Shown here: positions 6,409 to 14,188 of the stretch, one piece after another | How the letters are laid out: each line of letters begins with the position of its first letter | Numbering within the stretch: position 1 is the first letter of the stretch | Assembly: GCA_031976395.1 (NCBI GenBank) | Contig: DALYLJ010000080.1 | Span: 1 to 14,570 of the forward strand | Length of the DNA: 14,570 bases | Origin: UBA11164 sp002420085 | GTDB taxonomy: Bacteria; Pseudomonadota; Gammaproteobacteria; Xanthomonadales; Xanthomonadaceae | Direction: 5' to 3' | Translations under genes and position numbers: made by a program | The notes under the pieces: generated by a model | Database searches by the model: none | What the model saw: only the letters and a program-made list of their open reading frames with translations | Told to the model about the DNA's origin: nothing

Positions 6409-7538
6409 TGGCGTGCGAGCCGATCGATCCGGGGCAGGTCCGGCCAGTGCCGATGCTTGAGACCGGCAGGGGTGGGCCGATGGCGCATGCCGGTGGATTC
6501 GCCCTGATCCTGGTTCTGGCGGTCCTGGTCGCCCTGACCGTACTGGCCACCACCGTGGCCCTGATCGCCCAGCGCCTGCGTGACGATCATCTGCAACGCC
6601 AGCGCGAGTGGCAGGCCGAACTGGCCATGGCCGACACCCGCGCCAGCGTGCTGTATCTGCTGGCCAGTCAGCGGGTCACTTTCGGTGGCCTGACCATCGA
6701 CGATCAGGTCCGGCTGACGGCCGACGAGCAGGCCGAGGCCAGGGCGGTCGGCGAGGCGCCGCTGACCATGATGCCGATCGGCAATGAGATCCGGCTCGAT
6801 GGCCGTGCCTATCTCGGGCTCGGCGGGGTCGATTTCGCCCTCCAGGACGATCACGGCCTGCTGGCCTTCAACTGGTCGCCGCCGCTGGCGTTGCAGGCGC
6901 GCATGCAACAGTGGCAGGTGCCGATGTCCTGGCGTCGATTGAGCGATCTGCTGCTCGACTACCAGGATGGCGATGATCTGCACCGACGTGACAGTGCCGA
7001 GCGTGAGCACTATCTGGAGGCCGGTCTGGCGCCGCCGACCGGGCGTGCCCTGGTCTCGCCGCAACAGTTGCGGGCCGTGATGGGCTGGCGCGACGTGCTG
7101 GCCGGTCTGGACGATGCCGTGCTGGAGAACAGCTTCACGGCCGTGCGTTCGGCGATGATCAATGTCAACACCGCGCCGGCCCACGTTCTGGAGAGCATCC
7201 CCGGCATCGATGCCGAGGCGGCCGCCCGGATCGTCGATGGTCGGCGTACACAGCCGTATACTCTGCTGCGCCAGATCGGGCAGCAGGCTCCGGCGCTCGA
7301 TCTCGAACAGGTTGATTGGTTGACGCTTGCCCCGGGTTCGAGTGGCACCCTGCGGATGTGGTCGCGTGAGGGCGGGCCGATGCGGGTGCTGCATTGGACC
7401 CTCACCCCGATCGATGATGGTGGAGCCCCGTGGCGCGAGGATTATGAGTACAGCCTCTCACAAGATGGCATCGACCCTGGACGCGGTACGCGCGTCGCTG
7501 AAACGCCGATTCTCGCCGAGTCGCTACCTGCGCCATAG
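6405..7538 (+). CDS. gspK: minor pseudopilin GspK/XpsK
   Basis: Largest pseudopilin, expected to cap the pseudopilus. From ATG 6405 the product is 377 residues with a 31-residue leader and cleavage site G31|F32ALILV. Mature position 5 is Leu, not Glu, which is the normal exception in GspK. The helix-hairpin-like NVNTAP-x-HVLESIPGID region (about 252-268) is typical. ATG 6405 makes an ATGA overlap with gspJ and has GGAGA 4 nt upstream. ATG 6480 has a better AGGGG at 7 nt and would give a 6-residue leader, so the start is uncertain. The 3' end overlaps gspL by up to 95 nt in another frame. Confidence 0.93.
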   Translation: MMACEPIDPGQVRPVPMLETGRGGPMAHAGGFALILVLAVLVALTVLATTVALIAQRLRDDHLQRQREWQAELAMADTRASVLYLLASQRVTFGGLTIDDQVRLTADEQAEARAVGEAPLTMMPIGNEIRLDGRAYLGLGGVDFALQDDHGLLAFNWSPPLALQARMQQWQVPMSWRRLSDLLLDYQDGDDLHRRDSAEREHYLEAGLAPPTGRALVSPQQLRAVMGWRDVLAGLDDAVLENSFTAVRSAMINVNTAPAHVLESIPGIDAEAAARIVDGRRTQPYTLLRQIGQQAPALDLEQVDWLTLAPGSSGTLRMWSREGGPMRVLHWTLTPIDDGGAPWREDYEYSLSQDGIDPGRGTRVAETPILAESLPAP

Positions 7539-8562
7539 CAATGGGCTTCGGCGGGTCGCCATCGGCGGAGCCGGCAGCGAGTGGGTGGTGTCGCGTGCCC
7601 TGTGCGCGTATGCCGTGTTCGAGTGCCCGGCACTGTCGGCCGCCCGTCGCAAGGCGTTTCTCGACACTGCCGTGCGCCGCTGGGCGCCGTTTCCGGACCC
7701 GCAGTTCCATGCCGAGTGGGTCGGCCGCAAGGCGATGGTCTGGGCCTGGTCGAAGGCGGTGGTGGGCACGCTTGGTGGCGGTGTCGATGACGATCCCGCC
7801 GCTGCGACGCCACGGCGGATCCTGCCGGAATCGATCTTCGTCGGTTCGGTTGACGATGCCGGAGCGGTGCTGCTGGCAGTGGCGGAGGGGGTCGAGGGTC
7901 GGGTCTGGCGCGAGCGGGTGCTGGTGGCTTCGCGCTGGTGGCGGCAGTCGCCCGACCGGGTCGAGTGGAACGAGTTCCTGCGCGGCTCCGGCCTGCCGGC
8001 GATCGACGACGTTCCGATCCCGGAGCCGGCGCCGCTGTCGGCACGCGGCTGGTCGCTGACCGGTGGCGATCATCTGGCCGGACTGGCGTTGCGCTACCGG
8101 AGCCAGGCGCTGGCAGCGATCGCCGGGCTGGTCACATTCAGCCTGATGGTGCCGATCGCCGGTGCCGGCCGCGCACTCTGGATCGAGTCGCGGATCGAAG
8201 CCGAGATCGCTGCCAAGGACGAGGGCCTGCAACGGATCATGCGGGCGCGCGAGGCGGCCGAGCGGGATGCCGCACGCGCTGCCGGTCTGCTGGCCTTGCG
8301 GCCACCGGCCCGACAGTCTGAGCTGTTGCCGGCCGTGCTGCCCCTGCTTGGCCAGAATGTCCGGATTCTGGAATGGCGGCTGCCGACACCGGACAGTCTG
8401 GAGGTGACCCTCGCCCTGCCGAATCCGGACCCGCTGGCGCTGGTCCAGGCATGGCAGGACAGTGGCCGGTTTCGCGACGTCACCGCCGATCTCGGGCGCA
8501 GTGCCGGCGAGGTGACGGTCCGGGGGCGGATCCTGGCTCGGTCGGCCGAGGCAGCGCCATGA
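7444..8562 (+). CDS. gspL: T2SS inner-membrane platform protein GspL/XpsL
   Basis: Bitopic inner-membrane protein that recruits GspE through its cytoplasmic domain and pairs with GspM. The product is 372 residues: a cytoplasmic part (1 to about 215), one membrane segment (about 222-243), a charged coiled-coil-like stretch with many Glu/Arg/Ala, and a periplasmic domain ending in a ferredoxin-like region (ILEWRLPTPDSLEVTLALPNP). Sequence conservation in this family is low, and position between K and M supports the call. ATG 7444 has GAGG three nt before it. ATG 7465 is the next choice but has no Shine-Dalgarno site. Either start lies deep inside gspK, an unusually long overlap. The end overlaps gspM as ATGA. 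Confidence 0.85.
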   Translation: MSTASHKMASTLDAVRASLKRRFSPSRYLRHSNGLRRVAIGGAGSEWVVSRALCAYAVFECPALSAARRKAFLDTAVRRWAPFPDPQFHAEWVGRKAMVWAWSKAVVGTLGGGVDDDPAAATPRRILPESIFVGSVDDAGAVLLAVAEGVEGRVWRERVLVASRWWRQSPDRVEWNEFLRGSGLPAIDDVPIPEPAPLSARGWSLTGGDHLAGLALRYRSQALAAIAGLVTFSLMVPIAGAGRALWIESRIEAEIAAKDEGLQRIMRAREAAERDAARAAGLLALRPPARQSELLPAVLPLLGQNVRILEWRLPTPDSLEVTLALPNPDPLALVQAWQDSGRFRDVTADLGRSAGEVTVRGRILARSAEAAP

Positions 8563-9152
8563 TTCCGGTCGTCCTCCGGACCCAGTTGCGATCAGCGCAA
8601 CAGGAGTTGGCCGGCAATCGTCGGCTTCAGATCGGTGTTCTGCTGATCGCCGCGATCCTGCTGCTCTATTTCTGGCTGCTCGCGGGCGATTGGCGGACGG
8701 CGGCCGAGCGCGACCTGTCTGCGGCGCGCCAGCGCCTGCAACGGATCGAATCGCTGGTTGGCCAGGATGTCTGGTTGGAGCGGGCTGCCGCCGCTGCCGA
8801 TCTGGCCGACGCACTCGATGCCCAGGTGCCGGCGATCGATACGCCGGGCCTGGCCCAGGCCAGCGTCCAGACGTGGGCACGCGAGATCACCGCAGCCCAT
8901 GGCGAGGTCGTGCGTGTCCAGAGCGATGCCCCGACTCGCATCCCCGGCAGCGATGTCTGGCGGGTGCCGGTGACCCTCAGTGGTGCCCTGCCGCCGCGCA
9001 GTGTGCTGCAACTGATCCAGCGGATCGAGAGCCATGCGCAATTGCGGACCATCGAGCAGGCGACCCTCGTCAACCGCGCCAACCAGACGTTCAGTCTGAC
9101 GGTGGTGGCGTTCTATCGGATCGCTGAGGGCGCAGACGATGATGCTCGTTGA
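8559..9152 (+). CDS. gspM: T2SS inner-membrane platform protein GspM/XpsM
   Basis: Small bitopic inner-membrane protein that pairs with GspL. The product is 197 residues: a 24-residue cytoplasmic N-terminus, one membrane segment (25-42, IGVLLIAAILLLYFWLLA), a coiled-coil-like stretch (AAERDLSAARQRLQRIESL), and a periplasmic domain ending in LRTIEQATLVNRANQTFSL...VVAFYR. That layout matches GspM. ATG 8559 overlaps the gspL stop as ATGA. The longer frame reaching back to 8373 lies within gspL and is not coding. Confidence 0.9.
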   Translation: MIPVVLRTQLRSAQQELAGNRRLQIGVLLIAAILLLYFWLLAGDWRTAAERDLSAARQRLQRIESLVGQDVWLERAAAAADLADALDAQVPAIDTPGLAQASVQTWAREITAAHGEVVRVQSDAPTRIPGSDVWRVPVTLSGALPPRSVLQLIQRIESHAQLRTIEQATLVNRANQTFSLTVVAFYRIAEGADDDAR

Positions 9153-9675
9153 GTGGATGCAGACTCGGCCCTATCGCAGCGCCATCACCATCGGTGCTCT
9201 GCTCGGCGTGCTCTGGGGAGTGCTGGCGACCCCGCCCGAGCCGCCGCCCGGTGCGGCTGCGGCGCTGGAGTGGTCATTGCCCGCGATGACGGTCGTGGCC
9301 GAGCCGGGGGCGGCACTGGCGGCAATCCCGGCCTCGGTGTGGGGTGCGGCCGGCGCCGGTGGTCCGCGCGGTTCGCGCGCGGGCGCCGCTGCCGGTGTCC
9401 AACAGTGGCGCCTGCTCGGCATCGTGGCCGGCCCTGAGCCGATCGCGATCGTCCAATCGGCGCAGACCGGCGCCGCGATCCAGCGACTCGCAGTCGGTGA
9501 CCCGCTGCCCGATGGTGCTCGCATCCTGGCGATTGGTGATACCCTGATCCGCTTTGAGCGCGACGGCTGTCGTCATCAGCGCACGCTGTACGCCGCCGCC
9601 GCTGAGCCCGAGCCCGAGTGCGGCGAACCTGCCGAGCGCGAGGGTGGAGTCGAGTCCGGTTCGGAAAACCCATGA
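9139..9675 (+). CDS. xpsN: T2SS GspC-type coupling protein (XpsN-like)
   Basis: Inner-membrane anchored protein that connects the platform to the secretin. Its place between gspM and gspD is that of Xanthomonas xpsN. The product is 178 residues: one N-terminal membrane segment (14-30), a Pro/Ala/Gly-rich linker (32-89), a GspC homology region (W90 to Y151, starting WRLLGIVAG and containing AVGDPLPDGARI), and a short acidic tail. There is no PDZ or coiled-coil domain after the homology region, so it is shorter than most GspC proteins. ATG 9139 has GAGGG 8 nt upstream. It overlaps gspM by 14 nt and gspD by ATGA. Confidence 0.86.
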   Translation: MMLVEWMQTRPYRSAITIGALLGVLWGVLATPPEPPPGAAAALEWSLPAMTVVAEPGAALAAIPASVWGAAGAGGPRGSRAGAAAGVQQWRLLGIVAGPEPIAIVQSAQTGAAIQRLAVGDPLPDGARILAIGDTLIRFERDGCRHQRTLYAAAAEPEPECGEPAEREGGVESGSENP

Positions 9676-11867
9676 AGATTTCGATCAGATACCTCGTTCT
9701 GGCCGCCCTGGTCGTGTTCGTCGCAGGCTGTGCCGCGCCTGCGGAGCGGTTCAAGGTGCCCGAGCCGATCAAGCCGCCGCGTGCGCCGGTCGTCAGCGAT
9801 GGCGATGATGCCCTGTTCAGCGGTGGCTCGGGCAATGCGCCCGGTCAGTTGCGACGCTCGGAGACTCCGACCCCGCCGACCGGCGGACCGGCGATCGCCG
9901 GTCTGGACTACAGCGGCAGCTCACCGGAACTCGACGGCGAACCGATCTCCGCCAATCTCGAAAGCCTGCCCCTGCCGGCCTTCATCAACGAAGCCTTCGG
10001 CAACCTGCTCGGCCTGAATTTCCAGATCGACCCCGCACTGGAGCGCAAGCGCGATCTGGTCACCCTGCGCACCCCGCAGGCTCAGGCGCCGAACGATTTC
10101 TACCGGTTGCTGGTGCAGGTGCTGGCAGCCTATGGCGTCGCGGTGCAGTGGCGTGATGGCCTGGTGCGGGTCTACCCGAGCACGACCAGTGCCAGCTCGG
10201 AGCCGCCATTGGTGCTCAGTGGCCGAGCCTTGCCGGATGTGCCGGTCAGTCATCGTCCGATCTTCCAGTTGATCGAACTGAATGCGGTACGGATTGCCGA
10301 TGTCACCCAATGGTTGCGCAACGCATTCAAGCTCGATGGTTTGGAAATCGTCGACGATGCCAACCGCAATGCGGTGATTCTGTATGGCAAGCCGGATCTG
10401 GTCGCCCAGGCGGCCGATGCGATTCGGGTACTGGATCGGCCCTACCTGCGGGGTCGGGTCAGCACCCGTCTGGAGCCGGCCTTCGTCGGTGCCGATGAAC
10501 TGGCCCGACAACTGATCGATGTCCTCAACGCCGAGGGTTATGCTGCCGTTCTGCATCCGCGCCAGAGCAACATCCAGGCCGCCACCATCGTCGCCTTGCC
10601 CCTGCCGTCGGCCAACACCGTGCTGCTGTTCGCCGGCAGTTCCGACCTGCTCGACCACGCGGTCGCCTGGGCCGGCGCGATCGATCGACCGAACCCGGTC
10701 GCCGGGGGCGACAGCCTGTTCTACTATCGGGTGCGCAACACCCGAGCGGCAGAACTGGCCAGTACCCTGAACGGCGTTCGTGGCGGCGGTCTGGCGCGGG
10801 GTCCGGTGCGCAGTGCGCGCAGTTCGATCGACATCAATGCACCGGCAGCACCGCCGCCCTCGGCACCTGCTCAGGGCAGTGCCGGCACTGCCGATGGTGA
10901 GAGCGGAGCCGGCCTCGGCCGTGGTCGGTTGCTGGTCGATGAGCCGCGCAATGCGCTGATCTTCGAGGGCGCGGCGTCCGAATGGGAGCGCATGCTGACC
11001 CTGATCCGGCAGATGGATCGCGCCGCACGCCAGGTCATGATCGAGGTGACCATCGCCGAGGTGACCTTGGATGAAGGCGAGCAGTTCGGCATCGCCTGGC
11101 TGGCCAAGAACAACATCGATCGACTCGGCGGCACCCTCACCTCGGGCCGCTTCGGTGGTGGACAGGTGGACGATGGGGATTCCCCGTCGTCGCCGTCCGG
11201 GTTGACCTATCTGCTGGATGTCGCCGGCCAGACCCGGGTCGAGTTGAACGCGCTCGCCAATGACAATCGGGTCAGTGTTCTGTCCAATCCGAAGCTGATG
11301 GTCAAGAGTGGCGAGGAGGCGAGCATCGACGTCAGCACCGAGATCCCGACCATCGCGTCGAGCACGGCATCGAGCCAGCAGACCGATGGCACCTCCAACA
11401 TCCTGCAATCGGTCGAATATCGACGTACCGGCATCATCCTCAATGTCCGGCCGGTGGTCTACTCCGACGATCGGATCGATCTCGAAATCCGTCAGGAAGT
11501 CAGTGAGGCCCTGCCGGTGGCATCGGGTGCTGCCATCCAGTCGCCATCGATCTTCGCTCGCTCGGTCAGCACCAGCCTGAGCCTGCGCGACGGCAGTTCG
11601 ATCCTGATCGGCGGCATGATGCAGCAGAGCGAGACCGACAGTGACAGCGGCGTGCCCTGGCTCAAGGACATCCCGGTGCTGGGCAATCTGTTCAAGACCA
11701 GCGGCACCAACAAGAGCAAGACCGAGTTGATCGTGATGATCGTGCCCTACATCATCGAGACCGACGCCCAGGCCGAGGAAGTGACCCGTGCCATCACCCG
11801 CCGGCTGCAATCGCTCGAACTGCCTGCTGACTGGGGTGGCGCCGACAGCGACTCCGAGCGGCCCTGA
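9672..11867 (+). CDS. gspD: type II secretin GspD/XpsD, lipoprotein form
   Basis: Outer-membrane channel of the T2SS. The product is 731 residues. The signal peptide ends in lipobox VAGC with Cys20 and Ala at +2, so a lipid-anchored outer-membrane protein is predicted, as known for XpsD. Domains in order: N0 (about 92-167), N1 (195-256), N2 (261-340), N3 (349-451), and the secretin barrel (452-697) with the signature VPWLKDIPVLGNLF (661-674). N3 is interrupted by a Gly/Ala/Pro/Ser-rich linker (about 370-418). ATG 9672 overlaps xpsN as ATGA. The longer frame from 9618 would hide the signal peptide. After the barrel a short acidic tail ends the protein. Confidence 0.97.
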   Translation: MKISIRYLVLAALVVFVAGCAAPAERFKVPEPIKPPRAPVVSDGDDALFSGGSGNAPGQLRRSETPTPPTGGPAIAGLDYSGSSPELDGEPISANLESLPLPAFINEAFGNLLGLNFQIDPALERKRDLVTLRTPQAQAPNDFYRLLVQVLAAYGVAVQWRDGLVRVYPSTTSASSEPPLVLSGRALPDVPVSHRPIFQLIELNAVRIADVTQWLRNAFKLDGLEIVDDANRNAVILYGKPDLVAQAADAIRVLDRPYLRGRVSTRLEPAFVGADELARQLIDVLNAEGYAAVLHPRQSNIQAATIVALPLPSANTVLLFAGSSDLLDHAVAWAGAIDRPNPVAGGDSLFYYRVRNTRAAELASTLNGVRGGGLARGPVRSARSSIDINAPAAPPPSAPAQGSAGTADGESGAGLGRGRLLVDEPRNALIFEGAASEWERMLTLIRQMDRAARQVMIEVTIAEVTLDEGEQFGIAWLAKNNIDRLGGTLTSGRFGGGQVDDGDSPSSPSGLTYLLDVAGQTRVELNALANDNRVSVLSNPKLMVKSGEEASIDVSTEIPTIASSTASSQQTDGTSNILQSVEYRRTGIILNVRPVVYSDDRIDLEIRQEVSEALPVASGAAIQSPSIFARSVSTSLSLRDGSSILIGGMMQQSETDSDSGVPWLKDIPVLGNLFKTSGTNKSKTELIVMIVPYIIETDAQAEEVTRAITRRLQSLELPADWGGADSDSERP

Positions 11868-11942
11868 ATGCAATGCGCGTAGCGTTGGCGGTCCTCCCCG
11901 CCGTGCCGATGGGTCATCGATCGCAAACCTGTGGCTGCCACC
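11868..11942. other. gspD-wzt spacer with inverted repeats
   Basis: A 75-nt gap without a gene. It holds CAATGC-GCGTA-GCGTTG (11871-11887, one G-T pair), GGCGG-TCCTCC-CCGCC (11887-11902) and the palindrome GTGGC-T-GCCAC (11931-11941) next to the wzt start. Neither GC-rich hairpin is followed by a T-run, so no intrinsic terminator is called and read-through from gspD into wzt is possible. No clear sigma-70 promoter is seen. TAGCGT (11880-11885) resembles the end of the RfaH-recruiting ops element, but the preceding bases do not fit well. Confidence 0.5.
11931..11941. promoter_or_regulatory. palindrome GTGGC-T-GCCAC at the wzt start
   Basis: An 11-bp inverted repeat with a single central T, placed directly before the wzt ATG (11943). 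Positions 11931-11946 match 15 of 16 bases with 4319-4334 before gspG. It may be an operator, or in RNA a small hairpin next to the start codon. If GTG 11931 is the true wzt start, these bases are coding and the match may have another cause. Confidence 0.3.
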
Positions 11943-13229
11943 ATGCCAACTGACGCACCGTCCGACATCGCCATCGAGTTGCGCGATGTCGGCAAGACCT
12001 ATCGACTATGGGCGGGGCCCGGCAGCCGGCTGATCGTGCCGGTGCTGGTCCGGCTGGCACGCCTGTTGCGACCGTTCACGGCCCTGGTCACTCGGATCGA
12101 GCGCTATTGCGCCGAGGTCGCCGGCAGTCATGTCGCCCTGGAATCGATTTCCTTTGCTCTGTACCGAGGCGAATCACTCGGCATCATTGGCCGCAACGGC
12201 AGCGGCAAGAGCACGTTGTTGCAGATCGTCGCCGGGGTGCTGGCGCCGAGTGCCGGCCAGGTGCGGGTCAATGGCCGGGTCGCTGCCCTGCTCGAACTCG
12301 GCTCCGGCTTCAATCCGGAATTGAGTGGTCGCGAGAATGTCTACATCAATGCCGCGATCCTCGGATTCAGTCGTGATCGCATCGACCAGCGGATCGACGA
12401 AATCATCGCCTTCGCCGACATCGGCGAGTACATCGACCAACCGGTGAAGACCTACAGTTCGGGCATGGCAGTGCGTCTGGCGTTCGCGGTCCAGGTCCAT
12501 ATCGATCCCGACATCCTGATCGTCGATGAGGCGCTGGCGGTCGGTGATGCGGCGTTCCAGGCCAAGGCCATGGCCCGCATCGAGGACATCCTCGGTCGCG
12601 GCACGACCCTGCTGTTCGTCGGCCATGATCTCAATGCCCTCAAGGCGTTCTGTGATCGGGCGATGCTGCTCGAATCCGGACGGATCGTGTACGAGGGCGG
12701 TCCCGAGGACACGATCACCGAATACCTGGGCCGGACCCATCGACGTGCCTTGCAGGAAGCCGGTGGCGCTGCGGCACATGAGCCGCTGGCGGCCGTTCCG
12801 GGTGGCTATGGCCAGAGTGGGGCGATGGTGTCGATGGCGCGAATCAACGGTGGCAGCCACATCGAGGTTCGTTTCGATGCGCCGTTGCGCATCGAGTTCG
12901 ACCTGCACCTGCGCGCCGGCCTCGACCACCCGATCCTGATCGTCGATCTGCTCGATGGCCGTGGCCAGCAACTGACCGGCCGGCGGATCGATCTGGCCGG
13001 AATGGTCGGTGATTGCCGGGTCGGCCTCGATCTGGCCGCCAGCTTCCAGCGCGGCATCTATCGGGTCCGGACCCGCGTGGCGGAATCGCCCAGCCTCGAT
13101 CAGACCCGGATTCTCGCGCGGCAGGAGGGCATGCTGTCGTTCGAGGTCGTGGACGACAGCCGACGGATGTTCACCGGTCTGTTTCCGGTGCCGATGCAGA
13201 TCACCGTGCAGCCATGTCCGCCCCGGTGA
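11943..13229 (+). CDS. wzt: polysaccharide ABC exporter ATPase with C-terminal glycan-binding domain (Wzt-like)
   Basis: ATPase half of the Wzm/Wzt exporter. The product is 428 residues. The nucleotide-binding domain (about 1-265) has Walker A GRNGSGKST (83-91, Lys89), signature YSSGMAVRLAFAV starting at 171, Walker B ILIVDEALAVGD (Asp195, Glu196) and the switch histidine GHD (His228). A roughly 40-residue stretch between the first strand (YRLW) and Walker A is longer than in a minimal ABC domain. The C-terminal part (about 280-428) has the length and beta-rich character of the Wzt C-terminal domain, which in studied systems binds the modified non-reducing end of the polysaccharide. ATG 11943 or GTG 11931 could be the start; neither has a clear Shine-Dalgarno site. 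Its partner wzm lies 10.6 kb upstream, across the T2SS operon. Confidence 0.92.
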   Translation: MPTDAPSDIAIELRDVGKTYRLWAGPGSRLIVPVLVRLARLLRPFTALVTRIERYCAEVAGSHVALESISFALYRGESLGIIGRNGSGKSTLLQIVAGVLAPSAGQVRVNGRVAALLELGSGFNPELSGRENVYINAAILGFSRDRIDQRIDEIIAFADIGEYIDQPVKTYSSGMAVRLAFAVQVHIDPDILIVDEALAVGDAAFQAKAMARIEDILGRGTTLLFVGHDLNALKAFCDRAMLLESGRIVYEGGPEDTITEYLGRTHRRALQEAGGAAAHEPLAAVPGGYGQSGAMVSMARINGGSHIEVRFDAPLRIEFDLHLRAGLDHPILIVDLLDGRGQQLTGRRIDLAGMVGDCRVGLDLAASFQRGIYRVRTRVAESPSLDQTRILARQEGMLSFEVVDDSRRMFTGLFPVPMQITVQPCPPR

Positions 13230-14188
13230 TGCTGTTTCACCGCGACTTTCGTGGCTATACCGGTGGCCACGGCAAGGTCTGGGACTATTTCAACCACGCC
13301 CTGGCCGGTGGCTGGGATGCTCGGGTCTACCTGACGCCGGGGTCGCTGCGCGACGACAGCAATCCATGGTTGGCGCTGCCCGAGCGAATCGTCGCGACCT
13401 GGCGTCCCGAGCAGGCCGATCTGCTGTTCCTGGCTGGGCTGGACTGGCTGGCCCTGGCTGGCCGGGCGGCGTGCCAGCAGGTTCCGGTGGTCAATCTGAT
13501 CCAGCATGTCCGGCACGCCGATCCCGGCAGTGTTCTGCAGGGCTTTCTCGGCAATCCGGCGTTGCGCATCTGCGTCAGTCGTGCGGTCGCCGAGGCGATC
13601 ACCGCGACCGGTGTCTGTCGTGGGCCGATCGAGGTGATTCCGGCCGGCCTGGACCTCTCGATCGCCACTGCCACGGATCAGCGCGCGTCGGGCGTGTTCA
13701 TTGATGCGCTCAAGGCACCGGGCCTGGGTCAGGCAGTGGCCCAACGATTGGCCGAACGGGGCGAGCGGGTCAGCCTGCTGCTGGAGCGGATTCCGCGCCA
13801 TGCCTATGTCGAACGCCTGGCCGGTGCGGAAATCGCCGTCCTGCTGCCGCATTCGCGAGAAGGCTTCTACCTGCCGGCGCTGGAAGCGATGGCCCTGGCC
13901 TGTGCCACCGTGGTTCCGGACTGCCTGGGCAATCGCGAATACCTCCAGCCCGAGGTCAATGCCCTGGTGCCGGCCGCCGATCCGGCGGCGGTGGCCGCCG
14001 CTGTGATCCGATTGCGTGCCGACCCGGCGCTGCGTGCCAGCCTGGCCGAGGCCGGTCGGCTGACCGGCGCGCGTTTCAGTCTGGCCCATGAGCGTCGCCG
14101 CTTTCTCGAACTGGTGCAGCCATGGTTGGGGCAGCGAGTGGATTCCACTTCAGCGGCCCGACCGCCGTCCGGAGCGATCGGAACATGA
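13214..14188 (+). CDS. GT-B fold glycosyltransferase, family 4-like
   Basis: Cytoplasmic sugar transferase, probably acting on the exported polysaccharide. The product is 324 residues. The N-terminal half starts with LFHRDFRGYTGGHGKVWDY. The C-terminal half has IEVIPAGLDL (the usual post-linker strand) and the EX7E motif EGFYLPALE (Glu216, Glu224), followed by VVPDCLGNREYL and ALVPAADP, typical of family GT4 nucleotide-sugar binding. It is shorter than many GT4 enzymes (often 350-400 residues). The sugar and acceptor cannot be told. ATG 13214 overlaps the wzt stop by 16 nt. ATG 13229 would give a TGATG junction; neither has a good ribosome site. It belongs with wzt in one transcript. Confidence 0.85.
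   Translation: MSAPVMLFHRDFRGYTGGHGKVWDYFNHALAGGWDARVYLTPGSLRDDSNPWLALPERIVATWRPEQADLLFLAGLDWLALAGRAACQQVPVVNLIQHVRHADPGSVLQGFLGNPALRICVSRAVAEAITATGVCRGPIEVIPAGLDLSIATATDQRASGVFIDALKAPGLGQAVAQRLAERGERVSLLLERIPRHAYVERLAGAEIAVLLPHSREGFYLPALEAMALACATVVPDCLGNREYLQPEVNALVPAADPAAVAAAVIRLRADPALRASLAEAGRLTGARFSLAHERRRFLELVQPWLGQRVDSTSAARPPSGAIGT

Noticed and set aside
9921..11873. Minus-strand 650-codon frame opposite gspD, and similar long antisense frames opposite gspE, gspF, gspK and gspL
   Set aside because: Long antisense frames are expected opposite GC-rich genes with strong third-position bias. Translations are rich in Gln, Arg, His and Asp with no domains.
11880..11885. TAGCGT here and at 51-56, resembling the end of the RfaH-recruiting ops element of polysaccharide operons
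   Set aside because: The preceding GGCGG of the ops consensus is matched at only 2 of 5 positions in both places, and a hexamer match is expected by chance.
11887..11902. GGCGG-TCCTCC-CCGCC hairpin after gspD as a terminator
   Set aside because: The stem is only 5 bp and no T-run follows.
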